From assembly GCF_021740465.1 (NCBI RefSeq), contig NZ_JAIOZR010000006.1:62001-126000 (forward strand): 64,000 nucleotides of DNA. Direction: 5' to 3'. This DNA is from Chlorobium sp. Its GTDB lineage: Bacteria > Bacteroidota > Chlorobiia > Chlorobiales > Chlorobiaceae. Each line of letters opens with the position of its first letter. The first letter of the stretch is position 1. Position numbers and translations under genes: made by a program. A model generated the notes under the pieces. That model worked only from the letters and a program-made list of their open reading frames with translations, did no database searches and was not told the origin of the DNA. Positions 45,430-56,437 of this stretch are shown here, in pieces.

Positions 45430-47733
45430 GTGCTGTTTTACCTCTTGATGATCGGATTTGCCATTTCCGCCGCGGCTCCGTTTTTTTACAGGAGGTTTCG
45501 CGCTTTTTTCGGATGGATTGCTGTTTCGTTTCCGCTTTTTCTGTTTTTCAGCTTTTCTTCATTCTATCCGCGGATATCAGCAGGAGAGGTGCTCAGAGAA
45601 ACCGTTTTCTGGGTTCCCTCCCTGGGGATAAACCTTTCGTTTCTTCTCGACGGGCTGAGTTTTACGTTTGTTCTGATCATAACCCTCGTCGGTGCGGCTG
45701 TGTTTCTGTATGCCGGAACCTATATGAAGCACTATGAGCATGCCGCACGCTTTTTCGTCTATATAGGTCTGTTTATGACCTCGATGCTCGGTCTCGTGCT
45801 TTCAGACAACATTGCGGCCATGTTCGTTTTCTGGGAGCTGACCAGCATAAGTTCGTTTCTTTTGATCGGGTTCAGCCACCATAAAGAGCAGTCGAGAAAA
45901 TCCGCCATACAGGCGCTGCTTGTAACCGGCGGAGGGGGATTGGCGCTTCTTGCCGGACTTATTCTTCTTTCGGGCATATCCGGTACGATGGAGATCTCCG
46001 AACTCTACCCGCAGCACGCCATGATCGTCTCGTCTCCGCTCTATCCTGCAGCAGCGTTGCTTGTCATGATCGGGGCGTTCACGAAATCCGCCCAGTTCCC
46101 CTTTCATTTCTGGCTTCCCAATGCCATGGAGGCACCGACGCCGGTAAGTGCCTATCTGCATTCCGCAACGATGGTTAAAGCGGGAATCTACCTTCTTGCA
46201 AGGATGAACCATGTGCTTGGCGGGACTGCGCTCTGGCAGGACAGCCTGCTTGTTGTCGGAGCGGTTACGATGGTGTGTTCCGCCCTGCTCGCCTTCAATC
46301 AGATGGACCTTAAAAAACTGCTGGCCTATTCCACCCTGAGTGTTCTCGGGACCCTCACCATGATGATCGGCATCGGATCCAGGCTGGCCATAAAAGCCTT
46401 TTTCATCTACCTGATCGCGCATTCGCTCTATAAAGGCACGCTTTTTCTCGTTGCAGGAACCATCGACCATGCCGCAGGCACCAGAGACGCCGGTGTGCTG
46501 GGTGGACTGGGCAGGGCGATGCCGTTCACAATGGCTACGGCAATACTTGCATCATTTTCAATGATGGGCGTCATACCGCTTGTAGGTTTTATCGGAAAGG
46601 AGACGCTCTATGCCTCGATTCTCGAACTGGAGGAGTGGGGCCGGTATCTCATAGCCGCGGCAGTCGTCGCAAACGGGCTGCTTGTCATGATTACCCTTGT
46701 TGCAGGTATAAGACCTTTTTTCGGTTCCATGCGCCGGTTGCCCTCTGTTCCGCACGAAGCGCCCTTTGCCATGCTTGCCGGACCGGCTTGTCTTGCCTTT
46801 TTCGGTCTGCTGGCCGGGTTGTTCCCTGATTTTTTCATGGGAGCGATGCTCGACAGGCTCGCTTCCAGCGTGCTTGCCGATACGCTCACCTTCAGGATCA
46901 AGCTCTGGCACGGGTTCAATGAGGTGCTGTTTCTGAGTTTCCTGACGCTGCTGTGCGGCATGCTGTTTTACGCTGCCCGGGTGAAATTGCTGCCTTACCT
47001 TGAAGGACGCCATATTCCGCCCGTCCTGAAGCCCTCTTCATGGTATGATGCCGCCCTTGCGGGCATGCTGAAGGTTGCCAGGTGGCAGACCCGGATGCTG
47101 CAGAACGGCAGTCTTCGCAATTATATAACGATCATTGTCGTTACGGCGGTTGCGCTTGGCGTTTCGGCCCTTGCGGGAAGTTTTTCCGCATTTCCTGAAA
47201 TTCCTGCACTCGATGTCACCTTCTATGAGGTTGCCATCGTCTCGATCATTCTGGTATCGATTCTGGTGCTGATCACCTCCTCATCGAGACTTAAAGCCGT
47301 TATCACTCTTGGTGTGACAGGGTTCTCGATAGGCATCATTTTCATCCTGTACGGGGCGCCTGATCTTGCTCTTACCACGTTCGCCATCGAGACGCTTGGC
47401 GTCATCCTGTTCGTTCTGGTACTCTATCGGCTGCCCCGTTTTACATCGTATTCCACAACGGCATCCCGGGTGAGGGATGCCGTAATAGCCTTTGTTTTCG
47501 GCATTTTCATGGCGCTCATGGTGCTGTTTACGGTTTCAGGGGAGCTGGATTCCGGTCTTAAACGTTATTTTGCAGGCGCGAGCCTGCCTGAAGGGAAGGG
47601 GCGGAATATCGTCAATGTCATCCTCGTCGATTTCAGGGCTATCGACACGCTTGGTGAAATAACCGTTCTTGCCGTTGCGGCCATTGGGGTGTTCGCCATG
47701 CTGAAACTTGCGTTGAAAGGAGGGAGCCGATAA
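45430..47733 (+). CDS. mrpA: Mrp-type Na+/H+ antiporter subunit A
   Basis: Largest subunit of a multi-subunit cation/proton antiporter related to complex I. The 767-residue protein starts with GTG at 45430 behind AGGAG (45418-45422). About 20 membrane helices; NuoL-like core with [38 protein letters not shown], the ion-path [28 protein letters not shown] and [20 protein letters not shown]. The C-terminal part (from about 590, [19 protein letters not shown]...[14 protein letters not shown]) is the DUF4040/MnhB-like extension normal in MrpA. First gene of a tightly overlapping seven-gene operon. Confidence 0.95.
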   Translation: MLFYLLMIGFAISAAAPFFYRRFRAFFGWIAVSFPLFLFFSFSSFYPRISAGEVLRETVFWVPSLGINLSFLLDGLSFTFVLIITLVGAAVFLYAGTYMKHYEHAARFFVYIGLFMTSMLGLVLSDNIAAMFVFWELTSISSFLLIGFSHHKEQSRKSAIQALLVTGGGGLALLAGLILLSGISGTMEISELYPQHAMIVSSPLYPAAALLVMIGAFTKSAQFPFHFWLPNAMEAPTPVSAYLHSATMVKAGIYLLARMNHVLGGTALWQDSLLVVGAVTMVCSALLAFNQMDLKKLLAYSTLSVLGTLTMMIGIGSRLAIKAFFIYLIAHSLYKGTLFLVAGTIDHAAGTRDAGVLGGLGRAMPFTMATAILASFSMMGVIPLVGFIGKETLYASILELEEWGRYLIAAAVVANGLLVMITLVAGIRPFFGSMRRLPSVPHEAPFAMLAGPACLAFFGLLAGLFPDFFMGAMLDRLASSVLADTLTFRIKLWHGFNEVLFLSFLTLLCGMLFYAARVKLLPYLEGRHIPPVLKPSSWYDAALAGMLKVARWQTRMLQNGSLRNYITIIVVTAVALGVSALAGSFSAFPEIPALDVTFYEVAIVSIILVSILVLITSSSRLKAVITLGVTGFSIGIIFILYGAPDLALTTFAIETLGVILFVLVLYRLPRFTSYSTTASRVRDAVIAFVFGIFMALMVLFTVSGELDSGLKRYFAGASLPEGKGRNIVNVILVDFRAIDTLGEITVLAVAAIGVFAMLKLALKGGSR

Positions 47734-48149
47734 TGTATTCCATCATACTCGCCACAGCTTCCAGGTATCTGCTTCTGCTTCTGCAGATGTTTTCCCTGTT
47801 TCTGCTTTTCAGGGGTCACAACGAGCCCGGAGGAGGGTTTGTGGGAGGGCTTGTGGCGGCAGCGGCTTATGCCCTGTATTTTATCGCCAATGGCATCGCC
47901 GAGGCTGAGAAACTGCTGAAAGTCGATCCGTTTTATCTGATCGCAGCAGGTCTTCTGCTTGCCGTATCGAGCACGATGCCATCCCTTGCGGCCGGAATGA
48001 ATGTCATGACGGGTATCTGGTTCGATACGGGTACGGCCTTGTTCGGAAAAGTGGGCACACCGCTTGTTTTCGATACAGGGGTCTATTTTCTTGTGCTTGG
48101 AGTAACCCTGAAAATCATTTTTTCGCTTGCCGAGGGAGACCTGCAATGA
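47733..48149 (+). CDS. mrpB: Mrp antiporter subunit B
   Basis: A 138-residue membrane subunit with the MnhB pattern: [32 protein letters not shown] and [20 protein letters not shown]. The start overlaps the mrpA stop by one base, and the stop overlaps mrpC by four. Confidence 0.95.
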   Translation: MYSIILATASRYLLLLLQMFSLFLLFRGHNEPGGGFVGGLVAAAAYALYFIANGIAEAEKLLKVDPFYLIAAGLLLAVSSTMPSLAAGMNVMTGIWFDTGTALFGKVGTPLVFDTGVYFLVLGVTLKIIFSLAEGDLQ

Positions 48150-48505
48150 CGTTGCTCTTAGCGCTTGTAATAGGATGCCTCTATGCTGCCGGGATTTTTC
48201 TGATTCTGAGGAGGAATATGGTCAAGGTTATCTTCGGGCTTATTCTGCTCGCTCATGCCGCCAATCTCCTGATTTTCACTGTCGGCCGGCTGACCAAGGG
48301 GATTCCTGCATTCGTTCCCGAAGGGTCCGGCATGCTGACGGGCCGTTTCGCCGACCCGCTCCCCCAGGCGTTGATTCTCACGGCGATCGTTATCGGCTTC
48401 GGCGTTCAGGCATTCACCATAGTGCTTTTCAAGCGCACCTGGCTGACACTTGGCACCGAGGATCTTGACATGATGAAGACAACCGATGAACCGCCAAAGG
48501 AGTGA
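48146..48505 (+). CDS. mrpC: Mrp antiporter subunit C
   Basis: A 119-residue NuoK-like subunit with three helices: [31 protein letters not shown] region and [23 protein letters not shown], the latter the conserved C-subunit block. The start lies in an ATGA overlap with mrpB. Confidence 0.95.
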   Translation: MTLLLALVIGCLYAAGIFLILRRNMVKVIFGLILLAHAANLLIFTVGRLTKGIPAFVPEGSGMLTGRFADPLPQALILTAIVIGFGVQAFTIVLFKRTWLTLGTEDLDMMKTTDEPPKE

Positions 48506-48508
48506 GGG

Positions 48509-50017
48509 GTGAAGCAGATTCTCATTATTCCCATACTCTTTCCGCTTTTGAGCGCGATCACGATGCTGTTTTTCCGCCGTTCCGTAGCGACCCAGCGCAT
48601 TATCAGCATCCTGTCGTCCTTTCTGCTGCTTGCCGTTGCGGGCGGGCTTCTCGCTGCCGTCATATCAGAGGGCATGCTTACGCTGCAGGTCGGAGGCTGG
48701 AGGGCTCCGTTCGGTATCACGCTTGCCGCTGATCTGCTTTCGGCCGTCATGGTTGCAGCTTCCGCTCTGATCGGGCTGACCACCGTGCTCTACTCCCTGG
48801 CCACGATCGATCGGGAACGCGAAAGGTTTTTTTATTATCCGCTTCTTCAGTTGCTCATGATGGGCATCAACGGAGCGTTCCTGACCGGCGATGTCTTCAA
48901 CCTCTATGTCTGGTTCGAAGTCATGCTCATCTCTTCGTTCGTACTGCTCGTGCTTGGCGGTACTCCGGTCCAGCTCGAAGGTGCGATAAAATATGTCACC
49001 ATCAACCTGCTCTCCTCATCGGTGTTTCTTGCCGCGGCAGGTATTCTGTACGGTATGGCGGGAACCCTCAATATGGCCGATCTTGCCCGGATAACTCCGT
49101 ATCTTCCTCAACAGAATCTGCTGGCCGTCGTTTCGGTTCTGTTCATGATAACGTTCGGAGTGAAAGCGGCAGTTTTCCCCCTTTTTTTCTGGCTTCCGGC
49201 CTCTTATCACACGCCGCCGGTTGCGGTTTCGGCGATTTTTGCCGGATTGCTCACCAAGGTCGGCGTCTATGCCCTGATCCGTTTTTTCACGACGATCTTT
49301 TCGCATGAAGCCGTTTTCATCAATGAAGTGCTACTTGCCGCTTCGGCTTTGACCATGCTCAGTGGCGTGCTCGGTGCGGCTGCACAGTACGACTTCCGCA
49401 GATTGCTCTCCTTTCATATCATCAGCCAGATCGGGTATATGATTTTCGGGCTCGCCCTGCATTCGCCGCTTGCCATTGCCGGCGCGCTGTTCTATATCGT
49501 GCACAACATCATAGCCAAAACAAACCTGTTCTACGTCAGCGGCATCGTAGAACGCATCACCGGGACCTATGACCTGAAAAAGGCCGGAGGGGTGTATGCC
49601 GCTCATCCGGTCATCGGCATGCTGTTTCTCATTCCCGCACTCGCTCTTGCCGGAATTCCTCCGCTTTCGGGATTCTGGGCTAAATTCGTCATCATAAAAG
49701 CGGGTTTCCAGGCCGGTGAGTATGCTGTTACCGGTATCGCGCTGCTGGTCGGCCTGCTGACGCTGTTTTCGATGATGAAAATCTGGAACGAAGCTTTCTG
49801 GAAGGATTTGCCGCAGCCTCAGGTCGAAGGCAACCGCTATGAAACGATGGGCTTCGGACGCAGGCTTCTTCTTTTTTCGCCCGTTGTCGTGCTCGGTCTC
49901 GTGACCGTGCTTCTCGGAGTCTTTTTCGAGCCGGTTTTTCGCCTGGCAGAAACTGCGGCAGCACAGCTGCTTGACACGCAGGCATACATCACGCCTGTAC
50001 TCGGGAGAATGGAATGA
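48509..50017 (+). CDS. mrpD: Mrp antiporter subunit D
   Basis: A 502-residue NuoM/NuoN-like antiporter subunit with about 14 helices. Landmarks: NLYVWFEVMLISSFVLLVLGG, the conserved Lys-containing FGVKAAVFPLFFWLPASYHTPPVAVSAIF and LFYIVHNIIAKTNLFYVSG. The start is GTG at 48509, 3 bases after the mrpC stop and behind GGAGTGAGG. It overlaps mrpE by 4 bases. Confidence 0.95.
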   Translation: MKQILIIPILFPLLSAITMLFFRRSVATQRIISILSSFLLLAVAGGLLAAVISEGMLTLQVGGWRAPFGITLAADLLSAVMVAASALIGLTTVLYSLATIDRERERFFYYPLLQLLMMGINGAFLTGDVFNLYVWFEVMLISSFVLLVLGGTPVQLEGAIKYVTINLLSSSVFLAAAGILYGMAGTLNMADLARITPYLPQQNLLAVVSVLFMITFGVKAAVFPLFFWLPASYHTPPVAVSAIFAGLLTKVGVYALIRFFTTIFSHEAVFINEVLLAASALTMLSGVLGAAAQYDFRRLLSFHIISQIGYMIFGLALHSPLAIAGALFYIVHNIIAKTNLFYVSGIVERITGTYDLKKAGGVYAAHPVIGMLFLIPALALAGIPPLSGFWAKFVIIKAGFQAGEYAVTGIALLVGLLTLFSMMKIWNEAFWKDLPQPQVEGNRYETMGFGRRLLLFSPVVVLGLVTVLLGVFFEPVFRLAETAAAQLLDTQAYITPVLGRME

Positions 50018-50487
50018 ACCATCTGCTTTACAACATTCTTCTGGCCATCGCATGGACGCTGCTTACGGGAGAAGCGACCATTCCTTCTTTTACCGCTGGT
50101 CTGGTCATCGGCTATCTGCTTCTATGGATATCGCGTCCGGCATTGGGAGGGGAGGCGTACTTCAGAAAGATCCCGCTCGTTTTCATGTTCATGCTTTTTT
50201 TCATCAAGGAACTGGTCATTGCCAATCTCAAGGTCGCTTTCGATATTCTGACGCCGAAAGATTACATGGAACCGGGGATCATCGCTTTTCCTCTCGATGC
50301 CAGGACGGATATGGAGATTACGCTTTTTGCCAATCTGCTGACGCTCACTCCCGGTACGCTCAGTCTCGACGTCTCTCCGGACAGAAAAACGCTCTATGTT
50401 CATGCGCTGTACGTCAGGAATGCCGATGCATTCCGCAAGGAGCTGAAAGAAGGTCTTGAAAAACGATTACTCGATGTGCTGAGATGA
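50014..50487 (+). CDS. mrpE: Mrp antiporter subunit E
   Basis: A 157-residue subunit with two or three N-terminal helices and a soluble C-terminal part. Landmarks: [47 protein letters not shown] and the C-terminal [10 protein letters not shown]. It overlaps both neighbours by 4 bases. Confidence 0.94.
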   Translation: MNHLLYNILLAIAWTLLTGEATIPSFTAGLVIGYLLLWISRPALGGEAYFRKIPLVFMFMLFFIKELVIANLKVAFDILTPKDYMEPGIIAFPLDARTDMEITLFANLLTLTPGTLSLDVSPDRKTLYVHALYVRNADAFRKELKEGLEKRLLDVLR

Positions 50488-50756
50488 ATATCATTGATCT
50501 GTCGGTGGATACGGCGGTGGCCCTTATCGGCCTCTCCATTCTGATCATTTTCATGCGACTGGTCATTGGCCCTTCGATAGCCGACCGGGTGGTGGCGCTC
50601 GATCTTCTCTCGGCGAACGCCATCGCATTCATAGCGGTTTATTCCATTAAGAACGATTCGACAACATTTCTTGACGTAGGCATCATCGTCGCCATTCTCG
50701 CTTTTCTTGGAACGGTGGCGTTCGCTTTTTATCTCGGAAAGGGGAAAAAACAATGA
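50484..50756 (+). CDS. mrpF: Mrp antiporter subunit F
   Basis: A 90-residue three-helix subunit: LIGLSILIIFMRLVIGPSIADRVVALDLLSANAIAFIAVYSI matches the PhaF/MrpF pattern with the RxxxGPxxxDRVVALD block. ATGA overlaps on both sides. Confidence 0.94.
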   Translation: MNIIDLSVDTAVALIGLSILIIFMRLVIGPSIADRVVALDLLSANAIAFIAVYSIKNDSTTFLDVGIIVAILAFLGTVAFAFYLGKGKKQ

Positions 50757-51100
50757 GAGAGACAGCCGGAGGCATACTGCTGCTGCTGGGCACGTTTTTT
50801 ATTCTGATTTCGGCTATCGGGATTTTCAGAATGCCCGATCTCTACACCAGAATGTCCGCCACGACGAAGGCCTCGACGCTCGGTATCGGCCTCGTGCTTG
50901 CGGGCACGGTTCTCTACTGGTTCGATATCGCCATAGCCGCACGTGCGATATCGATTATCGTGTTCCTGTTCCTGACCGCTCCCGTTGCTGCTCATATCAT
51001 CGGCAGGGCGGCCTATTACGACGGGGTTCCGCTCTGGAAGCACACGAAAATCGACGAACTGGCCGAGGATATGAAAAACAGGGGTGAGGATTCGGAGTGA
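50753..51100 (+). CDS. mrpG: Mrp antiporter subunit G
   Basis: A 115-residue three-helix subunit with GILLLLGTFFILISAIGIFRMPDLYTRMSATTKASTLGIGLVLAG, the typical MrpG block, and the second conserved part FLTAPVAAHIIGRAAYY. Last gene of the operon; a strong hairpin follows at once. Confidence 0.94.
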   Translation: MRETAGGILLLLGTFFILISAIGIFRMPDLYTRMSATTKASTLGIGLVLAGTVLYWFDIAIAARAISIIVFLFLTAPVAAHIIGRAAYYDGVPLWKHTKIDELAEDMKNRGEDSE

Positions 51101-51101
51101 A

Positions 51102-51141
51102 CCTGCAAATGCCCCGGCTGGTTGTGCGGGGCGTTTGCAGG
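51102..51141. terminator. Strong hairpin between convergent mrp and rnf operons
   Basis: CCTGCAAATGCCCCG (51102-51116) pairs with CGGGGCGTTTGCAGG (51127-51141), 15 bp with one T-G wobble, around a ten-base loop. It lies just after the mrpG stop and 15 bases before the rnfA end. There is no T-run on either side, so it is either a rho-assisted terminator or an RNA-stabilising 3' structure for both operons. Confidence 0.6.
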
Positions 51142-51155
51142 CAAGCCGTGGTGGC

Positions 51156-51734
51156 TTATTTCACGAGACCTGAAAAGCCCATGAAGGCAAGCGAGAGGAT
51201 CGCCGCGGATATGAGGCCGATCGGCACATTCCTGAAAGGCTTTGGAATATCGGCATCTTCAAGCCGTTCGCGGATGCCTGCAAAAATGACGATGGCCAGT
51301 ATGAATCCGACGGCAGAAAAGAATGCGAAGAGCACCGAAAGGAGCAGGGAGTATTTCTCCTGGATTGCCAGCAGCGCCACGCCGAGAATTGCACAGTTGG
51401 TAGTGATGAGCGGCAGATAGATGCCCAGAGCGCTGTAGAGCGACTTGCTCACCTTTTTCAGGACAATTTCGACGAGCTGCACCAGTGAAGCGATTACCAG
51501 GATGTACATGACGGTCTGCATGAACTCGATCCTGTAGGGTACGAGTATGCCATAGTAGAGCACATAGGTGATGGCCGTCGATATGGTCATTACGAAGGTG
51601 ACGGCAAAACCCATTCCGAGAGCGGTGTCGAGTTTTTTCGAAACACCCAGATAGGGGCAGATGCCGAGAAATCGGGCAAAAACCACATTGTTGACAAATA
51701 CCGCGCTGACGATAACAAGCAGATATTCGGTCAT
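51156..51734 (-). CDS. rnfA: Ion-translocating ferredoxin:NAD oxidoreductase subunit A
   Basis: A 192-residue, six-helix integral subunit that with RnfE holds the membrane [2Fe-2S] centre. Landmarks: [26 protein letters not shown] and [16 protein letters not shown], each with the conserved Cys between the pseudo-symmetric halves. Last gene of the rnf operon; its start overlaps the rnfE stop by 4 bases. Confidence 0.96.
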   Translation of the reverse strand: MTEYLLVIVSAVFVNNVVFARFLGICPYLGVSKKLDTALGMGFAVTFVMTISTAITYVLYYGILVPYRIEFMQTVMYILVIASLVQLVEIVLKKVSKSLYSALGIYLPLITTNCAILGVALLAIQEKYSLLLSVLFAFFSAVGFILAIVIFAGIRERLEDADIPKPFRNVPIGLISAAILSLAFMGFSGLVK

Positions 51735-52336
51735 GCTGCAGCTCCTTTTTTCTTTTCGAGGGCGTTCATCAGGGCGATAATGGCTCCGAGGCTTGCAAAA
51801 GCACCGGGCGGAAGGGCGAAGACGAGTACCGTGGATGCGTCTTCACCGACAAGGGGGATATTGAAGAATGTTCCCGCACCGAGAATCTCCCGGATGGAGG
51901 AGAGCAGGAGCAGCGAGAGCGTGAAGCCGGCTCCCATGCCGATGGCGTCGAGCATCGAGTGCCAGAGGCCCGAACGGCTGGCAAAGGCTTCGGCCCTTCC
52001 GAGAATGATGCAGTTGACCACGATCAGCGGAATGAAGATACCGAGCGACTGGTTCAGTTCGGGCGAGAATGCCTTGATGAGCATATCGACAATGGTGACG
52101 AAGGTTGCGATGATCAGCACGAAGGAGGGGATGCGTACCGTATCGGGTATGAGCTTCGAGGTTAGCGAGATGACCATGTTCGAGCCGAGCAGCACGAAGG
52201 TTGTCGCAAGGCCCATGCCCAGCCCGTTGACCGCCGAGGTGGTGACGGCAAGCACGGGGCAGAGACCGAGCAGCATTTTCGTGACCGGATTCTCCTGAAT
52301 CAGTCCGCGCGTGAGAATATTCAGCGATTCTTTCAT
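51731..52336 (-). CDS. rnfE: Ion-translocating ferredoxin:NAD oxidoreductase subunit E
   Basis: A 201-residue integral membrane subunit paralogous to RnfA. Landmarks: [34 protein letters not shown] and [21 protein letters not shown], with the conserved Cys residues in LGLCP and VNCI. It overlaps both neighbours by 4 bases. Confidence 0.96.
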   Translation of the reverse strand: MKESLNILTRGLIQENPVTKMLLGLCPVLAVTTSAVNGLGMGLATTFVLLGSNMVISLTSKLIPDTVRIPSFVLIIATFVTIVDMLIKAFSPELNQSLGIFIPLIVVNCIILGRAEAFASRSGLWHSMLDAIGMGAGFTLSLLLLSSIREILGAGTFFNIPLVGEDASTVLVFALPPGAFASLGAIIALMNALEKKKGAAA

Positions 52337-52878
52337 TGTTCGGCAGTATTGGAATAGTGTTCGTTGATCTGTTCGAGCCCGTTCTGCACTGCATCGGTTA
52401 TGGCTCGTGAGGATATGGTTGCCGCGGTCAGTTCATCGACAAACCCGCCGTCTTTTTTTACTTTCCAGACGCTGCCCTCCAGAATTTTTTCATGAAACTG
52501 CTTCCGGAATTTCGGTTTGTCTATTTTGTCGCCGAGGCCGGGGGTCTCAAGATGCGAAAGCACCTTGTAGTCGATAACCCGGTGTTCGGGCGACACGCCA
52601 AGCAGGATTTCTATGGTGCCTCCGTACCCTTTGTCGGTATCGGCCTCGACGGCAATGCCCCTGAGGGTGTTTTCGCTGTCATAGACCTCATAAAAAACAC
52701 TTTTTCCCTTCGTAACGGTTTTCATACCGTGAACCCTGAAGGGGAAAATCTGTTCGATTGCCTTGCGTTTCATTTCGGCTTTTGCCGCAGCAATCGGTTC
52801 ACGGGTATAGTCGCTTACAGTTGCCAGAAGCGCTGCGCTTATCAGGGCTGCCAGGGTAAGAAAGATGACGGGTCTCAT
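52333..52878 (-). CDS. rnfG: Ion-translocating ferredoxin:NAD oxidoreductase subunit G (FMN-binding)
   Basis: A 181-residue periplasmic flavoprotein anchored by one N-terminal helix ([19 protein letters not shown]). The covalent FMN site is [13 protein letters not shown]: Thr154 is the expected flavinylated residue, in a TAAT version of the usual SGAT motif. [14 protein letters not shown] and [13 protein letters not shown] are the normal family blocks. ApbE (44150) should load the flavin. Confidence 0.95.
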   Translation of the reverse strand: MRPVIFLTLAALISAALLATVSDYTREPIAAAKAEMKRKAIEQIFPFRVHGMKTVTKGKSVFYEVYDSENTLRGIAVEADTDKGYGGTIEILLGVSPEHRVIDYKVLSHLETPGLGDKIDKPKFRKQFHEKILEGSVWKVKKDGGFVDELTAATISSRAITDAVQNGLEQINEHYSNTAEQ

Positions 52879-53849
52879 ACTGCTTTGACGGACTGTTGTT
52901 TTTTAGCCTTGATTTCGCTGACGTCCCATCTGTCGAGGAGGGGAACGAGGGCGTTCATGATAAGGATGGCAAAGGAGACCCCCTCGGGATAACCGCCCCA
53001 GAGGCGGATAATGGCGGTCAGCACTCCACAGCCGATACCGAAGATGATCTGGCCCCTGAGCGAAAGGGGGCTTGTGACCATGTCTGTGGCCATGAAGAAT
53101 GCTCCGAGCACCAGGCCGCCGGTAAGCAGGTGAAAGAGCGGTGATGCGTAGCTGAGCGGATCAAGGAGATGAAAAATTCCGGTAAAGAGCATCGTCGCTC
53201 CGATAAAGGTGACCGGAATGTGCCAGGTTATATACTTTTTGTAGAGCAGCCAGCCCGCACCGGGCAGCAGGGCCAGTATCGAGGTTTCTCCAAGGCTTCC
53301 AGGCCTTATGCCGTAAAAGGCGTCGAGCATGTTGAAATCGGCAAGGGCCTGGAGCCCGTCGGTTTTCAGAATGCCGAGCGGCGATGCAGCCGTCTGCATA
53401 TCGACGGAAAAGGGTACCTGCCACTCGGTCATTGCTGCAGGAAAAGAGATCAGCAGGAAAACCCGTGCGACAAGCGCCGGATTGAAAATATTGAAGCCCA
53501 GACCGCCGAAGAGGTGTTTTGCCACGACGATGGCCACAAATGCGCCCATGATGATCATCCAGAGCGGCAGACCTGAAGGCACATTAAGGGCGAGGAGCTG
53601 TCCTGTCACCAGGGCGCTGCCGTCGAGATATTCAGACGGTTTTTTCCGGATTTTATCGATTGCCCACTCAAAACAGATCGAACTGACAATGGCTACCGCC
53701 GTCACCAGCAGTGTCCTCCATCCGAAAAAATAGACCGAGACGAGCGTTGCCGGCAGAAGCGCAGCGGCGACGTTGTACATGACCGACTCGATGGAGTCTT
53801 TCGAACGGACAAAGGGCGCGTAGGAAACTTTAAGCTTGAGTGGTTCCAT
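52875..53849 (-). CDS. rnfD: Ion-translocating ferredoxin:NAD oxidoreductase subunit D
   Basis: A 324-residue integral subunit related to NqrB. Landmarks: [55 protein letters not shown] and [22 protein letters not shown]. The segment expected to carry covalent FMN reads [11 protein letters not shown]; in well-studied RnfD it is SGATPL-like with a flavinylated Thr, while here Ser156 takes that place. ApbE can in principle use Ser. The rest is full-length and normal. Confidence 0.95.
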   Translation of the reverse strand: MEPLKLKVSYAPFVRSKDSIESVMYNVAAALLPATLVSVYFFGWRTLLVTAVAIVSSICFEWAIDKIRKKPSEYLDGSALVTGQLLALNVPSGLPLWMIIMGAFVAIVVAKHLFGGLGFNIFNPALVARVFLLISFPAAMTEWQVPFSVDMQTAASPLGILKTDGLQALADFNMLDAFYGIRPGSLGETSILALLPGAGWLLYKKYITWHIPVTFIGATMLFTGIFHLLDPLSYASPLFHLLTGGLVLGAFFMATDMVTSPLSLRGQIIFGIGCGVLTAIIRLWGGYPEGVSFAILIMNALVPLLDRWDVSEIKAKKQQSVKAV

Positions 53850-53872
53850 GTGTTCGGTGATATCTGATACGG

Positions 53873-55198
53873 TTAGGCGGATTGACGTTGTTTGCGTTTA
53901 CCTGCGAGCGTTTTGGCGAACCTGATCCAGTGAACCAGTTCCCGTTTCGACGGGCAGACATAGGAGCAGCTGCCGCACTCCGTGCAGTTCGACATGCCGT
54001 ACAGTTCAATGGATTCGAAGTCGCGAAGCTGGGCGGTGTTGGCCAGCAGCCAGGGCTGCAGGTTCTGCGGACAGGCAGAGATGCAGCGGCTGCAGCGGAT
54101 GCAGGTTTTTTCACCCGATTTCTCGAGCCCGATGTTGTTGATGAACAGAATGCCGGACGTGGTTTTCGTGACCGGAACATCGAGTGAAAACTGCGCCTTG
54201 CCCATCATGGGGCCGCCGGTTATCACCTGGTTGGTCTTTTCCGTCATGCTGCCGCAGAATGCCGCGATTTCTGAAAACTTCGTGCCGACCAGCACCCGGA
54301 TATTGCGGGCAGAGCGGATCTCCATTCCCGACACCGTGACCACCCGATCAATAAGGGGCCTGTTTCTGCAGACCGCGTCGAAAATTGCAACGGCGGTGCC
54401 GATATTATGGACCAAACACCCCTTGTCGAAAGGAAGTTCTCCTTCGTTGACGGTTCTGCCGGTTATGGCGTCGATCAGCTGTTTTTCAGCCCCCTGGGGG
54501 TATTTCGTTTCAAGGGTGACAATCTCTATGCCTTTCGGTTCGGCGTGTTTTTTCAGTGCCGCGACGGCATCCGGCTTGTTCGATTCAATACCGATAACGG
54601 CACGGGCTTTTCCCTGAAAGAGATGTGTGATGATTTCGAGCCCCTTGACGATGGCTTCCGGCTCTTCGACCATGACCCGGTGATCCGCGGTGAGAAACGG
54701 TTCACACTCCGCACCGTTGAGAATGACGGTGTCGATGGTTTTATCTTTCGGCGGAGAGAGTTTGACGCCGGAAGGGAAGCCTGCTCCTCCCATGCCCACA
54801 ACGCCCGCATCGGTGATCCGTCTGAGGATTTCCTCTTTCGAAAGCGTTTTCCAGTCGATTTCGGGAGTGTTGAGCCCTTCCTGCCACTTGTCCAGGCCGT
54901 CCGGAGTAATAAACACGGTCATCGAATACTGTCCGCCCGGATGGGGATGCGGTTTAACCGCCCTGATTTTTCCGCTTGTCGGAGCATGGACATTTGCCGA
55001 AATGAAGCCGTCGGCAGTGCCGATCAGCTGCCCTTTTCCGACCTCGTCGCCAACCTTTACAACCGGTTTTGCCGGTTTGCCGAGGTGCTGGCTCATCGAT
55101 ACGGCCAGTTCCGGGGGAAGCGGCATGACTTCAACGGCTTTTCCGCTGGTCAGTTTCTGTTCCGGGGGGTGAATTCCACCTGTCTTGAAGGTCTTCAT
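53873..55198 (-). CDS. rnfC: Ion-translocating ferredoxin:NAD oxidoreductase subunit C
   Basis: A 441-residue cytosolic subunit that binds NAD(H), FMN and two [4Fe-4S] clusters. Landmarks: [14 protein letters not shown], the lipoyl-like [45 protein letters not shown] and the paired cluster motifs [12 protein letters not shown] and [12 protein letters not shown]. Long Ala-rich C-terminal extensions seen in some proteobacterial RnfC are absent. Confidence 0.96.
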   Translation of the reverse strand: MKTFKTGGIHPPEQKLTSGKAVEVMPLPPELAVSMSQHLGKPAKPVVKVGDEVGKGQLIGTADGFISANVHAPTSGKIRAVKPHPHPGGQYSMTVFITPDGLDKWQEGLNTPEIDWKTLSKEEILRRITDAGVVGMGGAGFPSGVKLSPPKDKTIDTVILNGAECEPFLTADHRVMVEEPEAIVKGLEIITHLFQGKARAVIGIESNKPDAVAALKKHAEPKGIEIVTLETKYPQGAEKQLIDAITGRTVNEGELPFDKGCLVHNIGTAVAIFDAVCRNRPLIDRVVTVSGMEIRSARNIRVLVGTKFSEIAAFCGSMTEKTNQVITGGPMMGKAQFSLDVPVTKTTSGILFINNIGLEKSGEKTCIRCSRCISACPQNLQPWLLANTAQLRDFESIELYGMSNCTECGSCSYVCPSKRELVHWIRFAKTLAGKRKQRQSA

Positions 55199-56038
55199 TT
55201 ACGACGCTTTTTTTGATTTCACGCTATCCAGGTCGCGCACCCTCAGGATGCAGTTCACCTTTGTCGGGCATACTTCAATGCACTTGCCGCAGGAGGTGCA
55301 TTTTTCCTGAATGATGGAGGCGAGGAAATTATCGATGACGATGGCCTGTTCCGGGCACTCCTTGACACATTTCTGGCAGGCGGTACAGCCTGCATCGCAG
55401 GCCTTGCGTGTATCGGCTCCGCGGTCGTGCGAACTGCAGGCGATGAAATACCGTTCGGTTTTTTTCTCCTGCATGGCAAGCACCCCGTAGGGACAGGCCG
55501 GTATGCAGGCCCCGCAGCCGGTGCAGAGCTCCCTGTCGATGACCACCAGTCCGTTTTCGATGCGCATGGCGTTGAAATCGCAGTACGCGATGCAGGAGCC
55601 GAGACCGATACAGGCAAAGCGACACTGCTTGGTGCCTGCAAATGTCTGGGCTGCAGCCCAGCAGTCCTGGATGCCGAGATATTGAGCGCTTTCACGGGCA
55701 TTGCCGTTATGGCCCTGGCAGAGCACGACACAGGTTACCGGTTTCGGTTCAGCCATGGTTATGCCGAGCGCCGTACCGAGCTTCGAAGCCAGTTCACCTC
55801 CTCCGACAGGGCAGGTCATTGCCGGATTTCTTGTTCTGACAAGCTCTTCGGCGAACTGGTTGCAGCTCGGAAAGCTGCAGGCCCCGCAGTTAACGCCCGG
55901 CAGGAGTGCGTTGATCATGCTGACGGTCGGATCTTCGGCGACAAAGAATTTCCTGGAAACGAAGAGGATGATGATGCCGAGCACAAGCGCCAGGGAGCCG
56001 AGACTTGCTACAGCAGGAATAAATGTTTCACTGTACAT
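55199..56038 (-). CDS. rnfB: Ion-translocating ferredoxin:NAD oxidoreductase subunit B
   Basis: A 279-residue iron-sulfur subunit that accepts electrons from ferredoxin. An N-terminal helix ([17 protein letters not shown]) is followed by the Fe-S domain with [24 protein letters not shown] and MTCPVGG, then several ferredoxin motifs: [24 protein letters not shown] and [17 protein letters not shown]. It begins the rnfBCDGEA order; rseC precedes it by 6 bases. Confidence 0.96.
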   Translation of the reverse strand: MYSETFIPAVASLGSLALVLGIIILFVSRKFFVAEDPTVSMINALLPGVNCGACSFPSCNQFAEELVRTRNPAMTCPVGGGELASKLGTALGITMAEPKPVTCVVLCQGHNGNARESAQYLGIQDCWAAAQTFAGTKQCRFACIGLGSCIAYCDFNAMRIENGLVVIDRELCTGCGACIPACPYGVLAMQEKKTERYFIACSSHDRGADTRKACDAGCTACQKCVKECPEQAIVIDNFLASIIQEKCTSCGKCIEVCPTKVNCILRVRDLDSVKSKKAS

Positions 56039-56044
56039 GGGATG

Positions 56045-56437
56045 CTATTTGATTCCGGCAATAAGGTAGTAGGTTTTCTTTTTAAGGATAATGCGCAGCA
56101 GGAACAGGGTAAGGGCGAGAGCGCCCGCTCCGGAAAGAAAAGATATCCAGAGGCTCATGCTTGCGGCATGTGCCGCCACAAGGGCCATAAGAAACGAGAG
56201 CAGCGGAACGATAAAGAGCGTTAAGGCGGCTTTCAGTTCGCCATGTTCACGCATCGTGACCTTTACGAAGTCGCCGGCTCCGGCACCAACCGCGTTTTCG
56301 GCCAGGACGGTTTCTCTCGGCGAGAGCTGTTTGCCGGCATTGCATGCACCGCAATGCAGCCCTTCAGGGGCATCATCGGTGCAGAGAAGGGCAATTTCAG
56401 CCTTTCCGGCATATGATCTCATGACTTTTGCGTACAT
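56045..56437 (-). CDS. rseC: RseC/MucC-family membrane protein
   Basis: A 130-residue protein with an N-terminal Cys-containing region (GLHCGACNAGKQL), the block FVKVTMREHGELKAALTLFIVPLLSF and a second helix (LSGAGALALTLFLLRII). RseC proteins are linked to redox control of SoxR with Rnf (Rsx) in enterobacteria and often open rnf operons, as here. The start at 56437 (MYAKVMRSY) is preferred over 56467 because an AGGGA precedes it. Confidence 0.88.
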   Translation of the reverse strand: MYAKVMRSYAGKAEIALLCTDDAPEGLHCGACNAGKQLSPRETVLAENAVGAGAGDFVKVTMREHGELKAALTLFIVPLLSFLMALVAAHAASMSLWISFLSGAGALALTLFLLRIILKKKTYYLIAGIK

